Source: Streptomyces aurantiacus | GTDB lineage: Bacteria > Actinomycetota > Actinomycetes > Streptomycetales > Streptomycetaceae | NCBI RefSeq assembly: GCF_001418335.1 | Contig: NZ_LIPP01000170.1 | Span: 1-58,754 of the forward strand | Reading direction: 5' to 3' | DNA: 58,754 bases | Shown: positions 1-8,270 of the stretch, in pieces | Numbering within the stretch: position 1 is the first letter of the stretch | Layout of the letters: each line of letters starts with the position of its first letter | Position numbers and translations under genes: made by a program | Notes under the pieces: model-generated | Databases searched by the model: none | What the model was told of the DNA's origin: nothing | The model's input: the letters and a program-made list of their open reading frames with translations, nothing else

Positions 1-114
1 GCAGCGGCCTCGCCCCATCGGGCAGCTGATCGTTCCTTGAGGGCGTATGTGCGGGGGTGAGGGCGTGCGTGCGGGCGGGAGGATGCGGGTCGTGAGGGAT
101 CACGCGGGGATCGT

Positions 115-132
115 CTCCACCCGTGGGTGGAG
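115..132. promoter_or_regulatory. Palindrome, candidate operator
   Basis: CTCCACCC and GGGTGGAG form perfect 8-base arms around a GT spacer. The dyad lies about 130 bases before a small membrane gene and the DesK/NarL-type two-component pair. Binding by that pair's response regulator is possible but is only an inference from position. Confidence 0.35.
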
Positions 133-205
133 AGCAGTCGTCTCCCGGATCCACCCATGATCCACCCTGGCTCCGATCTGCCGGCCGGTCCGTTTCCGTA
201 GCGTC

Positions 206-239
206 GAAGGTGTCGACAGCGCCCGCTGCCGACACCTTC
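206..239 (+). terminator. Hairpin terminator before the first gene
   Basis: GAAGGTGTCG (206-215) pairs perfectly with CGACACCTTC (230-239) across a 14-base loop and is followed by a pyrimidine-rich CTTTCTTCG tract. It ends 13 bases before the ribosome binding site of the gene at 264, so it may stop an upstream transcript or act as an attenuator. Confidence 0.5.
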
Positions 240-263
240 CTTTCTTCGTTCACGGAGGCCGCG

Positions 264-788
264 ATGTCCGGGTTTGTCGATGCCCTGGCGATTCTCGCCG
301 TTGTCATCCTGGTGGTCGCCCGCCAGTTCCGCACCCGGCGGATGGCGGAGGACAGGCGTTGGTGGGTCGTGCCCGTGGTGCTGTTCTTTCTCGCCGTGCG
401 CGAGCCCGGTCTGATCGACCCCGGCCATCGGACGGCATCGGCCGTCCTGCTCGGCGCCGAACTTCTCATCGCCCTGGCCACCGGCCTCGGCTGGGCGTGG
501 ACCACACGCGTCTGGGCAACGCAGGACGGAGCGGTGTGGAGCAGGGGCAGCAAGGCCGGCGTGCTGGTCTGGATCACCGGCATAGCCCTGCGGGCGGCCC
601 TGATCGGCCTCGGCGCCGCGTTCGGTCTCCACCAGGACACCTCCGCCCTGCTCCTCGGGCTCGCTCTGACACTGCTCGCCCGTTCCGGCATCCTGGCCTG
701 GCGGGCGCAGGGACTGCATCCGGTGAGCGGACAGGGCGCGGCATACGGTGAAGACGTGCCCCAGCCCGCGTGGAAGGAGCGTGTGTGA
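264..788 (+). CDS. Small integral membrane protein, DUF1453/CcdC-like
   Basis: A 174-residue protein with about five hydrophobic segments: the N-terminus, a segment near residues 32-46, LLGAELLIALATGLGWAW, VLVWITGIALRAALIGLGAA and LLLGLALTLLARS. This pattern fits DUF1453/CcdC-like membrane proteins of unknown role. The ATG at 264 was chosen because CGGAGG lies 5 bases upstream; an open frame extends further left but lacks a site. Its TGA overlaps the GTG of the next gene, a histidine kinase, so the two are translationally coupled. It may be an accessory membrane partner of that kinase. The family assignment rests on the membrane layout and is tentative. Confidence 0.75.
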   Translation: MSGFVDALAILAVVILVVARQFRTRRMAEDRRWWVVPVVLFFLAVREPGLIDPGHRTASAVLLGAELLIALATGLGWAWTTRVWATQDGAVWSRGSKAGVLVWITGIALRAALIGLGAAFGLHQDTSALLLGLALTLLARSGILAWRAQGLHPVSGQGAAYGEDVPQPAWKERV

Positions 789-1936
789 CGGAGAACGTCT
801 GGCAGCGCTGGCCCTCCCGCGAGGCACTCTCCCGAGCGGGAGTGCCCAGGCCCCGGCGCGCACTGGACGCGGGCGCGCGGGTCCTCGTCGGCGGGGTCCT
901 CCTGTGGACGACCTTCGCCGACAGTGACCTGCACGGCTGGAGCGTCGCGGCTGCCGTCCTGGGCGTCCTCGTGGGCGGATTCGGGATCTGGGGATTCAGG
1001 AGGACCACGCTCGATCACCGGCTCCTGCCCTCACTGGGGCTGCTCGTGCTGCCGTTCGCCGCCGCGATGGTGGCCCACAGCGCGGATCTGCGAGTGCTGG
1101 CCCTCGTCCTGTGGTGCGTGTGCGGCATCACCGCCATGGAGCGGTTGCCCCTCGTGGCCGCCCTGCCCGCCACCTCCGTGGCGCTCGGGGCGTACGCGGT
1201 CGTGGATCACGACGGCCGGCCGGCCACCGTGGCCACGACCGGAGGGATAGCCCTGCTCGGCTATGTGCTCCGGCTGGATGCCGAGGCCCGTGGCAACGCC
1301 CAGCGACTGCTCGCCCAGGAGCGTGCGGCGCGTGCGGCCGAAGCGGAGTCGGCTGCGCTGGCGGAGCGGGCCCGGATCGCGCGGGAGATCCACGACGTGC
1401 TGGCGCACAGCCTCTCGGCCCAGCTCGTGCATCTGGAGGCGGCCCGGCTGCTGATCGAGAGAGGTGCGGAGCGGGACCAGGTCCTCGACCGGGTCGTGGC
1501 CGCACGCGGGATGGCCCGGGAGGGACTCGCCGAGACCCGGCAGGCGCTCTCCGCGCTGCGCGGTGAGATGTCCCCGTTGGAGGAGTTCCTGAGCGAGCTC
1601 GTCGCCGAATCCGTCGGTGCCGAGGTCACTGTCACGGGTGAACGGCGGCCACTGCCGGCCGAGGTGTCCCAGGCGGCCCGCAGGGTCGCTCAGGAGGCCC
1701 TGACGAACGTCCGCAAGCACGCGCCGGGCGCCAAGGTCCGCATACGGATGGACTACGGCCCACACGAAGTGACGCTGAACGTACGGGATTCGGGGGCGCC
1801 GCCGGGGGAGTTCGCACACACCGGCGCCGGATACGGTCTGCTCGGGATGCGGGAGCGCGCCGAGCTGCTGGGCGGCTCGCTGGAAGCCGGACCGTACGAG
1901 GAGGGGTTCATGGTGACGCTGAAGGTGCCTGTATGA
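785..1936 (+). CDS. DesK/NarL-type sensor histidine kinase
   Basis: A 383-residue sensor kinase of the HisKA_3 family. The N-terminal 170 residues form several membrane segments without a large external domain. A short coiled coil (about 172-196) leads to the H-box RIAREIHDVLAHS, with the phospho-accepting histidine at about 203. The C-terminal HATPase has the N-box QEALTNVRKH and the G-box GYGLLGMRER. The GTG start has AAGGAG 5 bases upstream and overlaps the stop of the preceding gene. The gene overlaps the response regulator by ATGA, so they form a coupled pair. The ligand cannot be read from the sequence; a membrane or cell-envelope signal is typical for this architecture. Confidence 0.93.
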   Translation: MTENVWQRWPSREALSRAGVPRPRRALDAGARVLVGGVLLWTTFADSDLHGWSVAAAVLGVLVGGFGIWGFRRTTLDHRLLPSLGLLVLPFAAAMVAHSADLRVLALVLWCVCGITAMERLPLVAALPATSVALGAYAVVDHDGRPATVATTGGIALLGYVLRLDAEARGNAQRLLAQERAARAAEAESAALAERARIAREIHDVLAHSLSAQLVHLEAARLLIERGAERDQVLDRVVAARGMAREGLAETRQALSALRGEMSPLEEFLSELVAESVGAEVTVTGERRPLPAEVSQAARRVAQEALTNVRKHAPGAKVRIRMDYGPHEVTLNVRDSGAPPGEFAHTGAGYGLLGMRERAELLGGSLEAGPYEEGFMVTLKVPV

Positions 1937-2610
1937 CGGGGGACGACGGAGCACCGGCCCGTGTCGTGGTGGCGGACGACCAGACCGTGGTGCGCGAGGG
2001 CATCGTGATGCTGCTCGGCCTGCTGCCGGGAATCGAGGTCGTCGGCGCGGCCGCCGACGGCAACGAGGCCGTGCGACTGGTGGCCGAGCTCGACCCTGAC
2101 GTGGTGCTGATGGACCTGCGCATGCCCCGCTGCGACGGAGCCGAGGCGACCAGACGCATCAGGTCCGCGTACCCGCGGACACAGGTCGTCGTGCTCACCA
2201 CGTACGCGGACGACGAGTCGCTGTTTCCCGCGCTGAGGGCGGGCGCCCGCGGCTATCTCACCAAGGACGCGGGAGGCGAGGAGATCGTACGAGCCGTGCG
2301 GAGCGTGCTCTCCGGGGACGCCGGGCTCTCGCCGGCCATCCAGCGACGGCTGCTGGAGCGTCTGTCGGAGCCGGAGCCCACCGTGCCCGCGCAGGAGGCT
2401 TCGGACGGGCTCACCGCGCGGGAGGCGGAGGTGCTGGCGCTGATCGCCGACGGCCTGACCAACCAGGAGATCGCCCGCAAACTGCATGTGTCCACGGCCA
2501 CGGTGAAGACCCACATCAACAACCTCTTCGCCAAGACGGGGCTCAAGGACCGTGCGCAGGCCGTCCGTTACGCCTTTACGAGGGGACTTGTGCGCCCACC
2601 AGGGGGGTGA
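1933..2610 (+). CDS. NarL/LuxR-family response regulator
   Basis: A 225-residue regulator with an N-terminal receiver (acidic pair in VVVADDQ, phospho-acceptor aspartate at about 61 in VLMDLRMP, lysine in YLTKDAG) and a C-terminal LuxR HTH (LTAREAEVLALIADGLTNQEIA, then VSTATVKTHINNLFAKTG). Its ATG overlaps the stop of the kinase gene, which should phosphorylate it. The next genes on the same strand encode a DUF485 protein and an acetate-type symporter, starting about 100 bases later. The targets could include those genes or its own operon, but no operator is proven. Confidence 0.94.
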   Translation: MTGDDGAPARVVVADDQTVVREGIVMLLGLLPGIEVVGAAADGNEAVRLVAELDPDVVLMDLRMPRCDGAEATRRIRSAYPRTQVVVLTTYADDESLFPALRAGARGYLTKDAGGEEIVRAVRSVLSGDAGLSPAIQRRLLERLSEPEPTVPAQEASDGLTAREAEVLALIADGLTNQEIARKLHVSTATVKTHINNLFAKTGLKDRAQAVRYAFTRGLVRPPGG

Positions 2611-2714
2611 GTCACCTGATGGGGTGAAGTGCGGGGAGAGAAGAGTCAGGGATCTTCCCGTTCTGTCCATCCTTGGGCGCGCGGCCGAAACGGGCCGCGG
2701 ACAAGGAGAGTCCG

Positions 2715-3203
2715 GTGGAGAAGCACGACGGTCCCGACCCCGCAAGGGTCCGGATCGACGACCCCTGGTACGACGCGCTCGCCTCCGGGTGGGGCGAGTT
2801 GGACGGCACGGGCGCGCCCGCTCCTGTCGTGCCGCCCGCGCGCGGAAGGCAGGAGGACCGGGGCACCCGTGCCGCCGACATCTATCTGGAGGTGCAGCGC
2901 AGTGCTGCCTTCCAGGAGGTGCGCAGTCGGTATCGGAGGTTCGTGATCCCGGCCGCCGCCGTCTTCCTCACCTGGTACGTGGCCTATGTCGTGACGGCGA
3001 CCACGGCGCCGGCCTTCATGGCGCGGCCCGTCGCCGGGGCGGTGAACGTGGCGATGGTCGCGGGGCTCGGACAGTTCCTCACGACGTTCCTCCTCACCTG
3101 GGCCTACGCGCGGCACGCACGGCTGCGCCGAGATCGCGCCGCGCTCGATCTGCGCTGGGACACACAGGAGCTGACGCGCGCTGTCGCCGGTGGTGAGAGG
3201 TGA
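2715..3203 (+). CDS. DUF485 membrane protein, symporter partner
   Basis: A 162-residue protein. After a polar N-terminus, the DUF485 region (about 60-140) begins with YLEVQRSAAFQEVRSRYRRF and has two membrane segments, around AAAVFLTWYVAYVVTAT and MVAGLGQFLTTFLLTWAYA. DUF485 proteins (YjcH type) are encoded with ActP acetate permeases, and the next gene overlaps this one by four bases and is such a permease. The GTG at 2715 was chosen because AAGGAG lies 6 bases upstream. Its precise role in the transporter is unknown. Confidence 0.88.
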   Translation: MEKHDGPDPARVRIDDPWYDALASGWGELDGTGAPAPVVPPARGRQEDRGTRAADIYLEVQRSAAFQEVRSRYRRFVIPAAAVFLTWYVAYVVTATTAPAFMARPVAGAVNVAMVAGLGQFLTTFLLTWAYARHARLRRDRAALDLRWDTQELTRAVAGGER

Positions 3204-4792
3204 CCGGGAACCATCAGACGCTGGCCCTGCTGCTGTTCAGCGTGTTCGTGGCGATCACTCTGGGGATGACGACCTGGGTGAGCCGTCATCGGCATGGTTC
3301 GGCGGAGGAGTTCTATGCGGGCGGTCGGCTCTTCTCGCCGATGGAGAATGGTTTTGCCATCGCGGGCGACTACATGTCGGCCGCCTCCTTCCTCGGTATC
3401 TCGGGGCTGATCGCGCTCTTCGGCTACGACGGGCTGCTCTACTCGGTGGGCTTTCTCGTCGCCTGGCTCGTCGTGCTGTTCCTGGTCGCCGAACTGGTCC
3501 GCAACTGCGGGCGGTTCACGCTCGCCGACGTCGTCGCCTCCCGCATGCGCGAGCGGCCGGTGCGGATCGCCGCGGGAACCTCCTCGGTGACCGTGTCCGT
3601 CCTGTATCTGGTGGCGCAGATGGTGGGGGCGGGCAGCCTGGTCGCGCTGCTGCTGGGAGGCACGAGCGAGGCGGCGCGGACCTGGACGGTCATCGGGGTC
3701 GGCGCGCTCATGGTCGTCTATGTGTCGTTCGGAGGGATGCGGGCCACCACGTGGATCCAGATCGTCAAGGCGGTGCTGCTCATGGGCGGAGCGATCGCGT
3801 TGACCGTGCTCGTCCTGATGCGGTTCCACGGGGACTTCAACCAGTTGCTGCGTACGGCGGCGGAGCGGAGTGGGCACGGGAATGCGTTCCTCGCGCCGGG
3901 GCTGAAGTACGGCGGGGACTGGACGGCACGCCTCGACTTCATGAGTTTGGGCCTCGCACTGGTGCTCGGCACGGCCGGGCTGCCGCACATCCTGTCGCGC
4001 TTCTACACGGTGCCGACCGCGAGGGCCGCCCGTCGCTCGGTCGTCTGGTCGATCGGCCTGATCGGCGGGTTCTACCTGATGACGATCGTGCTGGGGTTCG
4101 GGGCGGCGGCGATCATCGGCCCGGATGCCGTACGGGGGTCGAACGCGGCCGGGAACACGGCGGTTCCGCTGCTGGCCCTTGATCTGGGCGGCGGCGCGGG
4201 TTCCACCGGAGGAACGGTTCTCTTCGCGGTCGTCGCCGCGATCGCCTTCGCCACGATCCTCGCGGTGGTCGCAGGCATCACGCTCGCCTCCTCGGCGTCC
4301 GTGGCCCACGACCTGTACGCGTCGCTGCGCGGACGGCATGCGAAACCGCGCAGCGAGGTGGCCGTGGCGCGGACCGCCGCGGTCGGCATCGGGGTCGTGG
4401 CCATCGCGCTGGGCCTGCTCGCGCGCGACCTCAATGTGGCGTTCCTCGTGGGGCTGGCCTTCGCGGTCGCCGCGTCGGCGAATCTGCCCGTCCTGCTGTA
4501 CTCGCTGTTCTGGCGGAACTTCACGACGCGCGGCGCGGTGTGGTCCGTGTACGGGGGCCTGGTGCCGGCGTTGGTGCTCGTGGTGCTGTCGCCCGTGGTG
4601 TCGGGCAGTCCCGCCTCGCTGTTCCCGGGCGTGGACCTCCAGTACTTCCCGCTGGAGAACCCGGGCCTGGTGTCCATCCCGCTGGGTTTCCTCGCGGGCT
4701 GGCTCGGCACGGTCACCTCGCCCCAGCCGCCGGACCAGGCCAGGCACGCGGAGACCGAGGTGCGGGCGCTCACGGGAGCGGGGGCGGTCTGA
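3200..4792 (+). CDS. actP: Cation/acetate symporter, ActP/MctC-like
   Basis: A 530-residue sodium:solute symporter with about 13 membrane segments. Family features include SAEEFYAGGRLFSPMENGFA and the stretch GDYMSAASFLGISG after the first helices. ActP and MctC import acetate, and in some species propionate or pyruvate, with sodium or protons. The GTG start overlaps the stop of the DUF485 gene, the usual partner. It runs convergently into the CitA/CitB-type pair, which may control carboxylate uptake. The exact substrate is inferred from the family. Confidence 0.88.
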   Translation: MTGNHQTLALLLFSVFVAITLGMTTWVSRHRHGSAEEFYAGGRLFSPMENGFAIAGDYMSAASFLGISGLIALFGYDGLLYSVGFLVAWLVVLFLVAELVRNCGRFTLADVVASRMRERPVRIAAGTSSVTVSVLYLVAQMVGAGSLVALLLGGTSEAARTWTVIGVGALMVVYVSFGGMRATTWIQIVKAVLLMGGAIALTVLVLMRFHGDFNQLLRTAAERSGHGNAFLAPGLKYGGDWTARLDFMSLGLALVLGTAGLPHILSRFYTVPTARAARRSVVWSIGLIGGFYLMTIVLGFGAAAIIGPDAVRGSNAAGNTAVPLLALDLGGGAGSTGGTVLFAVVAAIAFATILAVVAGITLASSASVAHDLYASLRGRHAKPRSEVAVARTAAVGIGVVAIALGLLARDLNVAFLVGLAFAVAASANLPVLLYSLFWRNFTTRGAVWSVYGGLVPALVLVVLSPVVSGSPASLFPGVDLQYFPLENPGLVSIPLGFLAGWLGTVTSPQPPDQARHAETEVRALTGAGAV

Positions 4793-4820
4793 GGCGGTCG
4801 GTCCCGGGCGGGTGGTGTTC

Positions 4821-5501
4821 TCAGGTTCGGGTCGCCCAGACATAGCGGTGTTCGGGGCGGCCCGCGTCGCCGTACTTCAGGCTCAGCGTGGCCCGTCCTG
4901 TGCGTTCCAGGAGCTTCAGGTAGCGTTGGGCGGTCTGCCGGCTGAGGCCGGTCCGGTCGGCGATCTCCTGGGCGGACAGGGGGCTTTCCGAGTTCACCAG
5001 AGCCCGGCGTACGGCCTCCGCGGTGGTGGGAGAGTGCCCTTTGGGCAGATCCGGTTCGGTGCCCGCCGACAGGGCCCCGAAGATCCGGTCGACCTCGGCC
5101 TGTTCGGCCTCGCCGCCGCCGTCGAGGGTGCGGCGCAGCTGGGCGTAGGCATCGAGTTTCGCGCGCAGCCCGGCGAAGGCGAACGGTTTCACCAGGTACT
5201 GGAGGGCGCCGTGCCGCATCGCGGCCTGGACCGTGGTGATGTCACGGGCCGCCGTCACCATGATCACGTCGGTCTGGTGGCCACGTCGCCGCATCTCCTG
5301 GACGACCGCGAGACCCGTCTCGTCGGGCAGGTAGTGGTCGAGCAGCACAAGATCCAGCTGGGGCAGTGCTTCCAGCTGCCGCAGTGCATCCGCCGCCGAG
5401 TGGGCCTCGCCCGCGACGTGGAAACCCGCGACCTTCTCCACATAGGCGGCGTTGATCCGGGCGACCCGGACGTCGTCGTCCACGACCAGTACCTCGATCA
5501 T
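4821..5501 (-). CDS. CitB/DcuR-type response regulator
   Basis: A 226-residue regulator. The receiver has VLVVDDD at the N-terminus, phospho-acceptor Asp55 in LVLLDHYLPDETG and the lysine in YLVKPF. The C-terminal part (about 160-215) has a CitB-type winged helix with the segment SAQEIADRTGLSRQTAQRYL. CitB-type regulators activate genes for citrate or C4-dicarboxylate uptake. The ATG overlaps the stop of the sensor gene upstream. The convergent neighbour is a carboxylate symporter, and two citrate synthase genes lie 3-6 kb away, which suits a role in organic acid sensing. Confidence 0.92.
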   Translation of the reverse strand: MIEVLVVDDDVRVARINAAYVEKVAGFHVAGEAHSAADALRQLEALPQLDLVLLDHYLPDETGLAVVQEMRRRGHQTDVIMVTAARDITTVQAAMRHGALQYLVKPFAFAGLRAKLDAYAQLRRTLDGGGEAEQAEVDRIFGALSAGTEPDLPKGHSPTTAEAVRRALVNSESPLSAQEIADRTGLSRQTAQRYLKLLERTGRATLSLKYGDAGRPEHRYVWATRT

Positions 5502-7201
5502 CGCGGCTCCTCCTCGGCGGTCGTGGTGGCTCTCTCCGGTGCCGGCACCGGAGCGGGTGCGGGCACCGGCTCGGCTGTGAGCCCCGGTTCCGCCAGCGCC
5601 TCCGGCAGTACGATCGTGAATTCCGCGCCCCCGCCCTGCGCCTCGGCGACCCGCGCGCTGCCACCCTGCCGTTCGGCGAGCCGACGTACCAGCGAGAGGC
5701 CGATACCGCGCTTGCGGTGGGCCGGCGGTTCCTTGGTGGACCAGCCCTCCGTGAAGATCAGCTCACGTTGCCCGACGGGAATCCCCGGCCCGGTGTCCCG
5801 CACCTTGAGTACAGCCGTACGCCCTTGCGCGCGCAATTCGACCTCCACGCGTGCGTGGAGGGTGCCCGCGACGGCGTCGAGCGCGTTGTCGACGAGGTTC
5901 CCGACGATCGTGACCAGTCCCCGGGCGTCGACCAGCCGGTCCGGGAGCAGCGTCCTGTCGGAGATCTTCATGGCCACGGCCCGTTCCGCCGCGACGGTGG
6001 CCTTGCCCACCAGGAGGGCGGCGAGCAGCGGGTCGTGGATCTTCTCGGTGACCTGTTCCGCGGTGGCCCTGTGGTCGCCGACCACCTCGCCGACGAACTC
6101 CACGGCATCGTCGAACATCTCCAGTTCCAGCAGGCCGAGCAGGGTGTGCATCCGGTTGGCGTGCTCGTGGTCCTGGGCGCGCAGGGCGTCGATAAGACCG
6201 CGGGTGGAGTCGAGTTCACGGCCCAGCTGCTCCAGTTCCGTGCGGTCCCGCAGCGTGGCGACGGCGCCCCCGTCGTCGGTCGGCATGCGGTTGGCGACCA
6301 GGACCCGCTGTCCGCGGACTGTGAGCAGATCGGTTCCGTCGACGGTTCCGGCCAGCACATCGGTCGTACGTCCCTCGCCGAGCGCCGTGCCGAGAGGCTG
6401 CCCCACGGCTTCGTCGCCGATGCCCAGCAGCCGGCGCGCCTCGTCGTTGAGCAGCCGGATCCTGCCTTCGTGGTCCAGCGCGACGACGCCCTCCCTGATG
6501 CCGTGCAGCATGGCCTCGCGTTCCGCCAGGAGCCCGGCGATGTCGGAGAAGGCCAGGTCACGGGTCTGGCGCTGCACCCGCCGTGAGATGAGATAGGCGG
6601 CCAGCGCGCCGACGGCCAGCGCCCCGCCCGCGTAGGCGAAGAGCCCGGGGATCGCGTGGATCAGGCGGGCCCGCACGCTGTCGTACTCGATGCCGACCGA
6701 GACCGCGCCGACGATGTCGCCGCCCGCGTCGCGCAGCGGCACCTTGCCGCGTGCCGAGCGGCCCAGCGTGCCGTTGTCGATCTCCATGACCTCCCGGCCG
6801 GCCAGTGCCTGCCGGGGGTCAGTGGAGACGCGCTCCCCGATCTCGGCGGGGTGGGTGTGCGACCAGCGCACGCCGCGCATGTCCATGATCACGACGTACT
6901 CGGCCCCGCTCGCCCTGCGGACCCGCTCCGCCTCCGCCTGGACCGGCCCGTCCGCCGAGGGGCGCGTCGACGTCAGCTCCTCGGCGAGCTGTGGCCGCGC
7001 CGCCGCGGTCTGCGCGATGGCGAGCGCGCGGCGCATCGCCTGGTCGTCCAGCTGGTCACTGAGCGGCGCGAGGAACAGACCCGTCGCGAGTACGGCGACC
7101 CCGGCGGCGATCGCCACCTGCATCAGCAGCACCTGCGAGAACATCCGCCTCGGCATACCGAGGCGGAGCCGGCGGGCAGGGGCAGTGGGGCTCATACCCA
7201 T
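5498..7201 (-). CDS. CitA/DcuS-type sensor histidine kinase
   Basis: A 567-residue kinase. One membrane helix (about 24-46), an extracytoplasmic PAS/Cache domain to about residue 180 and a second helix are followed by a cytoplasmic PAS domain and the kinase core. The sensor domain shows the family signature, with WSHTHPAEIGERV and LGRSARGKVPL before VGAVSVGIEY. The phospho-accepting histidine is at about 345 in ALRAQDHEHANRMHTLLG, the SPOB-like dimerisation form of this family. The HATPase has GNLVDNALDA and DTGPGIP. The C-terminal tail is rich in Pro, Ala and Glu. Relatives bind citrate, fumarate or malate. The start is uncertain; an ATG six bases downstream is equally possible. Confidence 0.92.
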   Translation of the reverse strand: MGMSPTAPARRLRLGMPRRMFSQVLLMQVAIAAGVAVLATGLFLAPLSDQLDDQAMRRALAIAQTAAARPQLAEELTSTRPSADGPVQAEAERVRRASGAEYVVIMDMRGVRWSHTHPAEIGERVSTDPRQALAGREVMEIDNGTLGRSARGKVPLRDAGGDIVGAVSVGIEYDSVRARLIHAIPGLFAYAGGALAVGALAAYLISRRVQRQTRDLAFSDIAGLLAEREAMLHGIREGVVALDHEGRIRLLNDEARRLLGIGDEAVGQPLGTALGEGRTTDVLAGTVDGTDLLTVRGQRVLVANRMPTDDGGAVATLRDRTELEQLGRELDSTRGLIDALRAQDHEHANRMHTLLGLLELEMFDDAVEFVGEVVGDHRATAEQVTEKIHDPLLAALLVGKATVAAERAVAMKISDRTLLPDRLVDARGLVTIVGNLVDNALDAVAGTLHARVEVELRAQGRTAVLKVRDTGPGIPVGQRELIFTEGWSTKEPPAHRKRGIGLSLVRRLAERQGGSARVAEAQGGGAEFTIVLPEALAEPGLTAEPVPAPAPVPAPERATTTAEEEPR

Positions 7202-7267
7202 GACGGTACGGGGAGCGGCGCGCGGGGCTGTAGGGGGTGTGGCGTGGATCTCGTTCGGAAGGCCTGG

Positions 7268-8218
7268 TCAGCGGGTCGCCGGGCGCATGGCGGCGGTAGG
7301 TGACAGCTCGCGTACCGCCGTCACGTCCATCCGGGCCGGGGAACCGAGAGCGGAGCCGCAGCTCTCCGCCCGGGGCGGCGACGAGGCACCCTGGGCGACC
7401 GTGACGAGCCAGTGGCGGCCGTCCGTGTGGGCGATCGTCACCTCCCACCGAGGTGCCTCGCCCTCGGTGCGGACCACGCTCAGCGCGCCCGCCGCGTCGA
7501 CGCACGCCGCCGTGCGCACCGCCAGCTCGGCGGCCTGGCCGGGGCGGTCCCAGGCGGAGCCGCCACGGCATCCCTCGGTGACGACACGCCCTTCCCGTAC
7601 GCCCTGGAGGACCTCCTTGACGGCGTGGGCCTCGGCACGCCCGTACGCGTAGCCGAACGGCAGCACAAGAAGAGTGGGCGAGAAGCGGTGGCCCCCCAGG
7701 TGCGTGACCTCCCACGCGCCCCGCACTCCGGAGGCGGCGAGTTCGGCGGCGAGGGGGCGGCCGAGCAGGGCGCAGCACCGGTCGCGCTTGCCGTTGGTGC
7801 ACACGAGGGCGAGCGGATCCCCGGTGTGGGGGCGGCCGTCGAGCGTGGTGTCGAAGGTGGCGGGCAGGCCCCTGCCCAGCTCGGCGAAATCAAGTGTGAG
7901 CAGTTGCTCGGGGTCTGACGTGGTGGCGTTGCGCAGCCATACGTTTCCCGGAGTGGTGTGGGCCGCGTACACCTGCCGCTCGGCGACCGTGTGGCAGTCC
8001 GCGTGGCGCCCCGGGCGGCGTATCAGAGCGATGCGGACGCCGGTGCCCTCGGCTGCCTGCTCCAGGGCGCGGCCCAGCATGGGATCCAGGTGGCTGGAGG
8101 TCAGCGCGTCGGCCCCCCAGGGACCGGGCTGTTCGACCAGCAGCCACGTCCTCGCCGTGGCGGCGGTCCCCGCGAGGGGCTCCGCCAGGTCTCGGGAGAC
8201 CTTCGCGCACGTACTCAC
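7268..8218 (-). CDS. Sucrase/ferredoxin-like protein
   Basis: A 316-residue protein of the Suc_Fer-like family, a thioredoxin-fold group that can carry a 2Fe-2S centre. Family marks are STCAK at the N-terminus, LVCTNGKRDRCCALLGRPLA near the middle, THLGGHRFSPTLLVLPFGYAYG, and CRGGSAWDRPGQAAE. The biochemical role is not established. The start is GTG at 8218; nothing better lies upstream, and there is no clear ribosome binding site because a 19-base iron box occupies the bases just before the start. The transcript may therefore be leaderless or have a very short leader. It lies 52 bases after the HTH-citrate synthase gene on the same strand. Confidence 0.85.
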   Translation of the reverse strand: MSTCAKVSRDLAEPLAGTAATARTWLLVEQPGPWGADALTSSHLDPMLGRALEQAAEGTGVRIALIRRPGRHADCHTVAERQVYAAHTTPGNVWLRNATTSDPEQLLTLDFAELGRGLPATFDTTLDGRPHTGDPLALVCTNGKRDRCCALLGRPLAAELAASGVRGAWEVTHLGGHRFSPTLLVLPFGYAYGRAEAHAVKEVLQGVREGRVVTEGCRGGSAWDRPGQAAELAVRTAACVDAAGALSVVRTEGEAPRWEVTIAHTDGRHWLVTVAQGASSPPRAESCGSALGSPARMDVTAVRELSPTAAMRPATR

Positions 8219-8237
8219 AGAGGTGAGCCTAACCTGA
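8219..8237 (-). promoter_or_regulatory. Iron box (DmdR1/IdeR-type operator)
   Basis: AGAGGTGAGCCTAACCTGA on the plus strand matches 16 of 19 positions of the streptomycete DmdR1 iron box as I recall it (TTAGGTGAGCCTAACCTAA). It abuts the GTG of the sucrase/ferredoxin-like gene. With iron bound, DmdR1 would cover the start region and repress; iron limitation would derepress. The match is direct, and the regulation is inferred. Confidence 0.7.
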
Positions 8238-8270
8238 CCTGATCCTTGGTGGCCTCTGGGACGGGTGGTG

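Larger units (their letters stand above)
1..263. other. Leading noncoding stretch
   Basis: No convincing gene lies here. The first 100 bases carry two imperfect direct copies of a GAGGGCG..GTGCGGG unit. A dyad at 115-132 and a terminator-like hairpin at 206-239 are listed separately. The stretch probably holds the end of a transcript entering from the left and the promoter of the gene that starts at 264. Confidence 0.6.

Noticed and set aside
4125..6596. Long plus-strand frame over the symporter end and the CitA/CitB genes
   Set aside because: It runs through two different real genes in the wrong frame or strand; the composition is Arg/Ser-rich noise.
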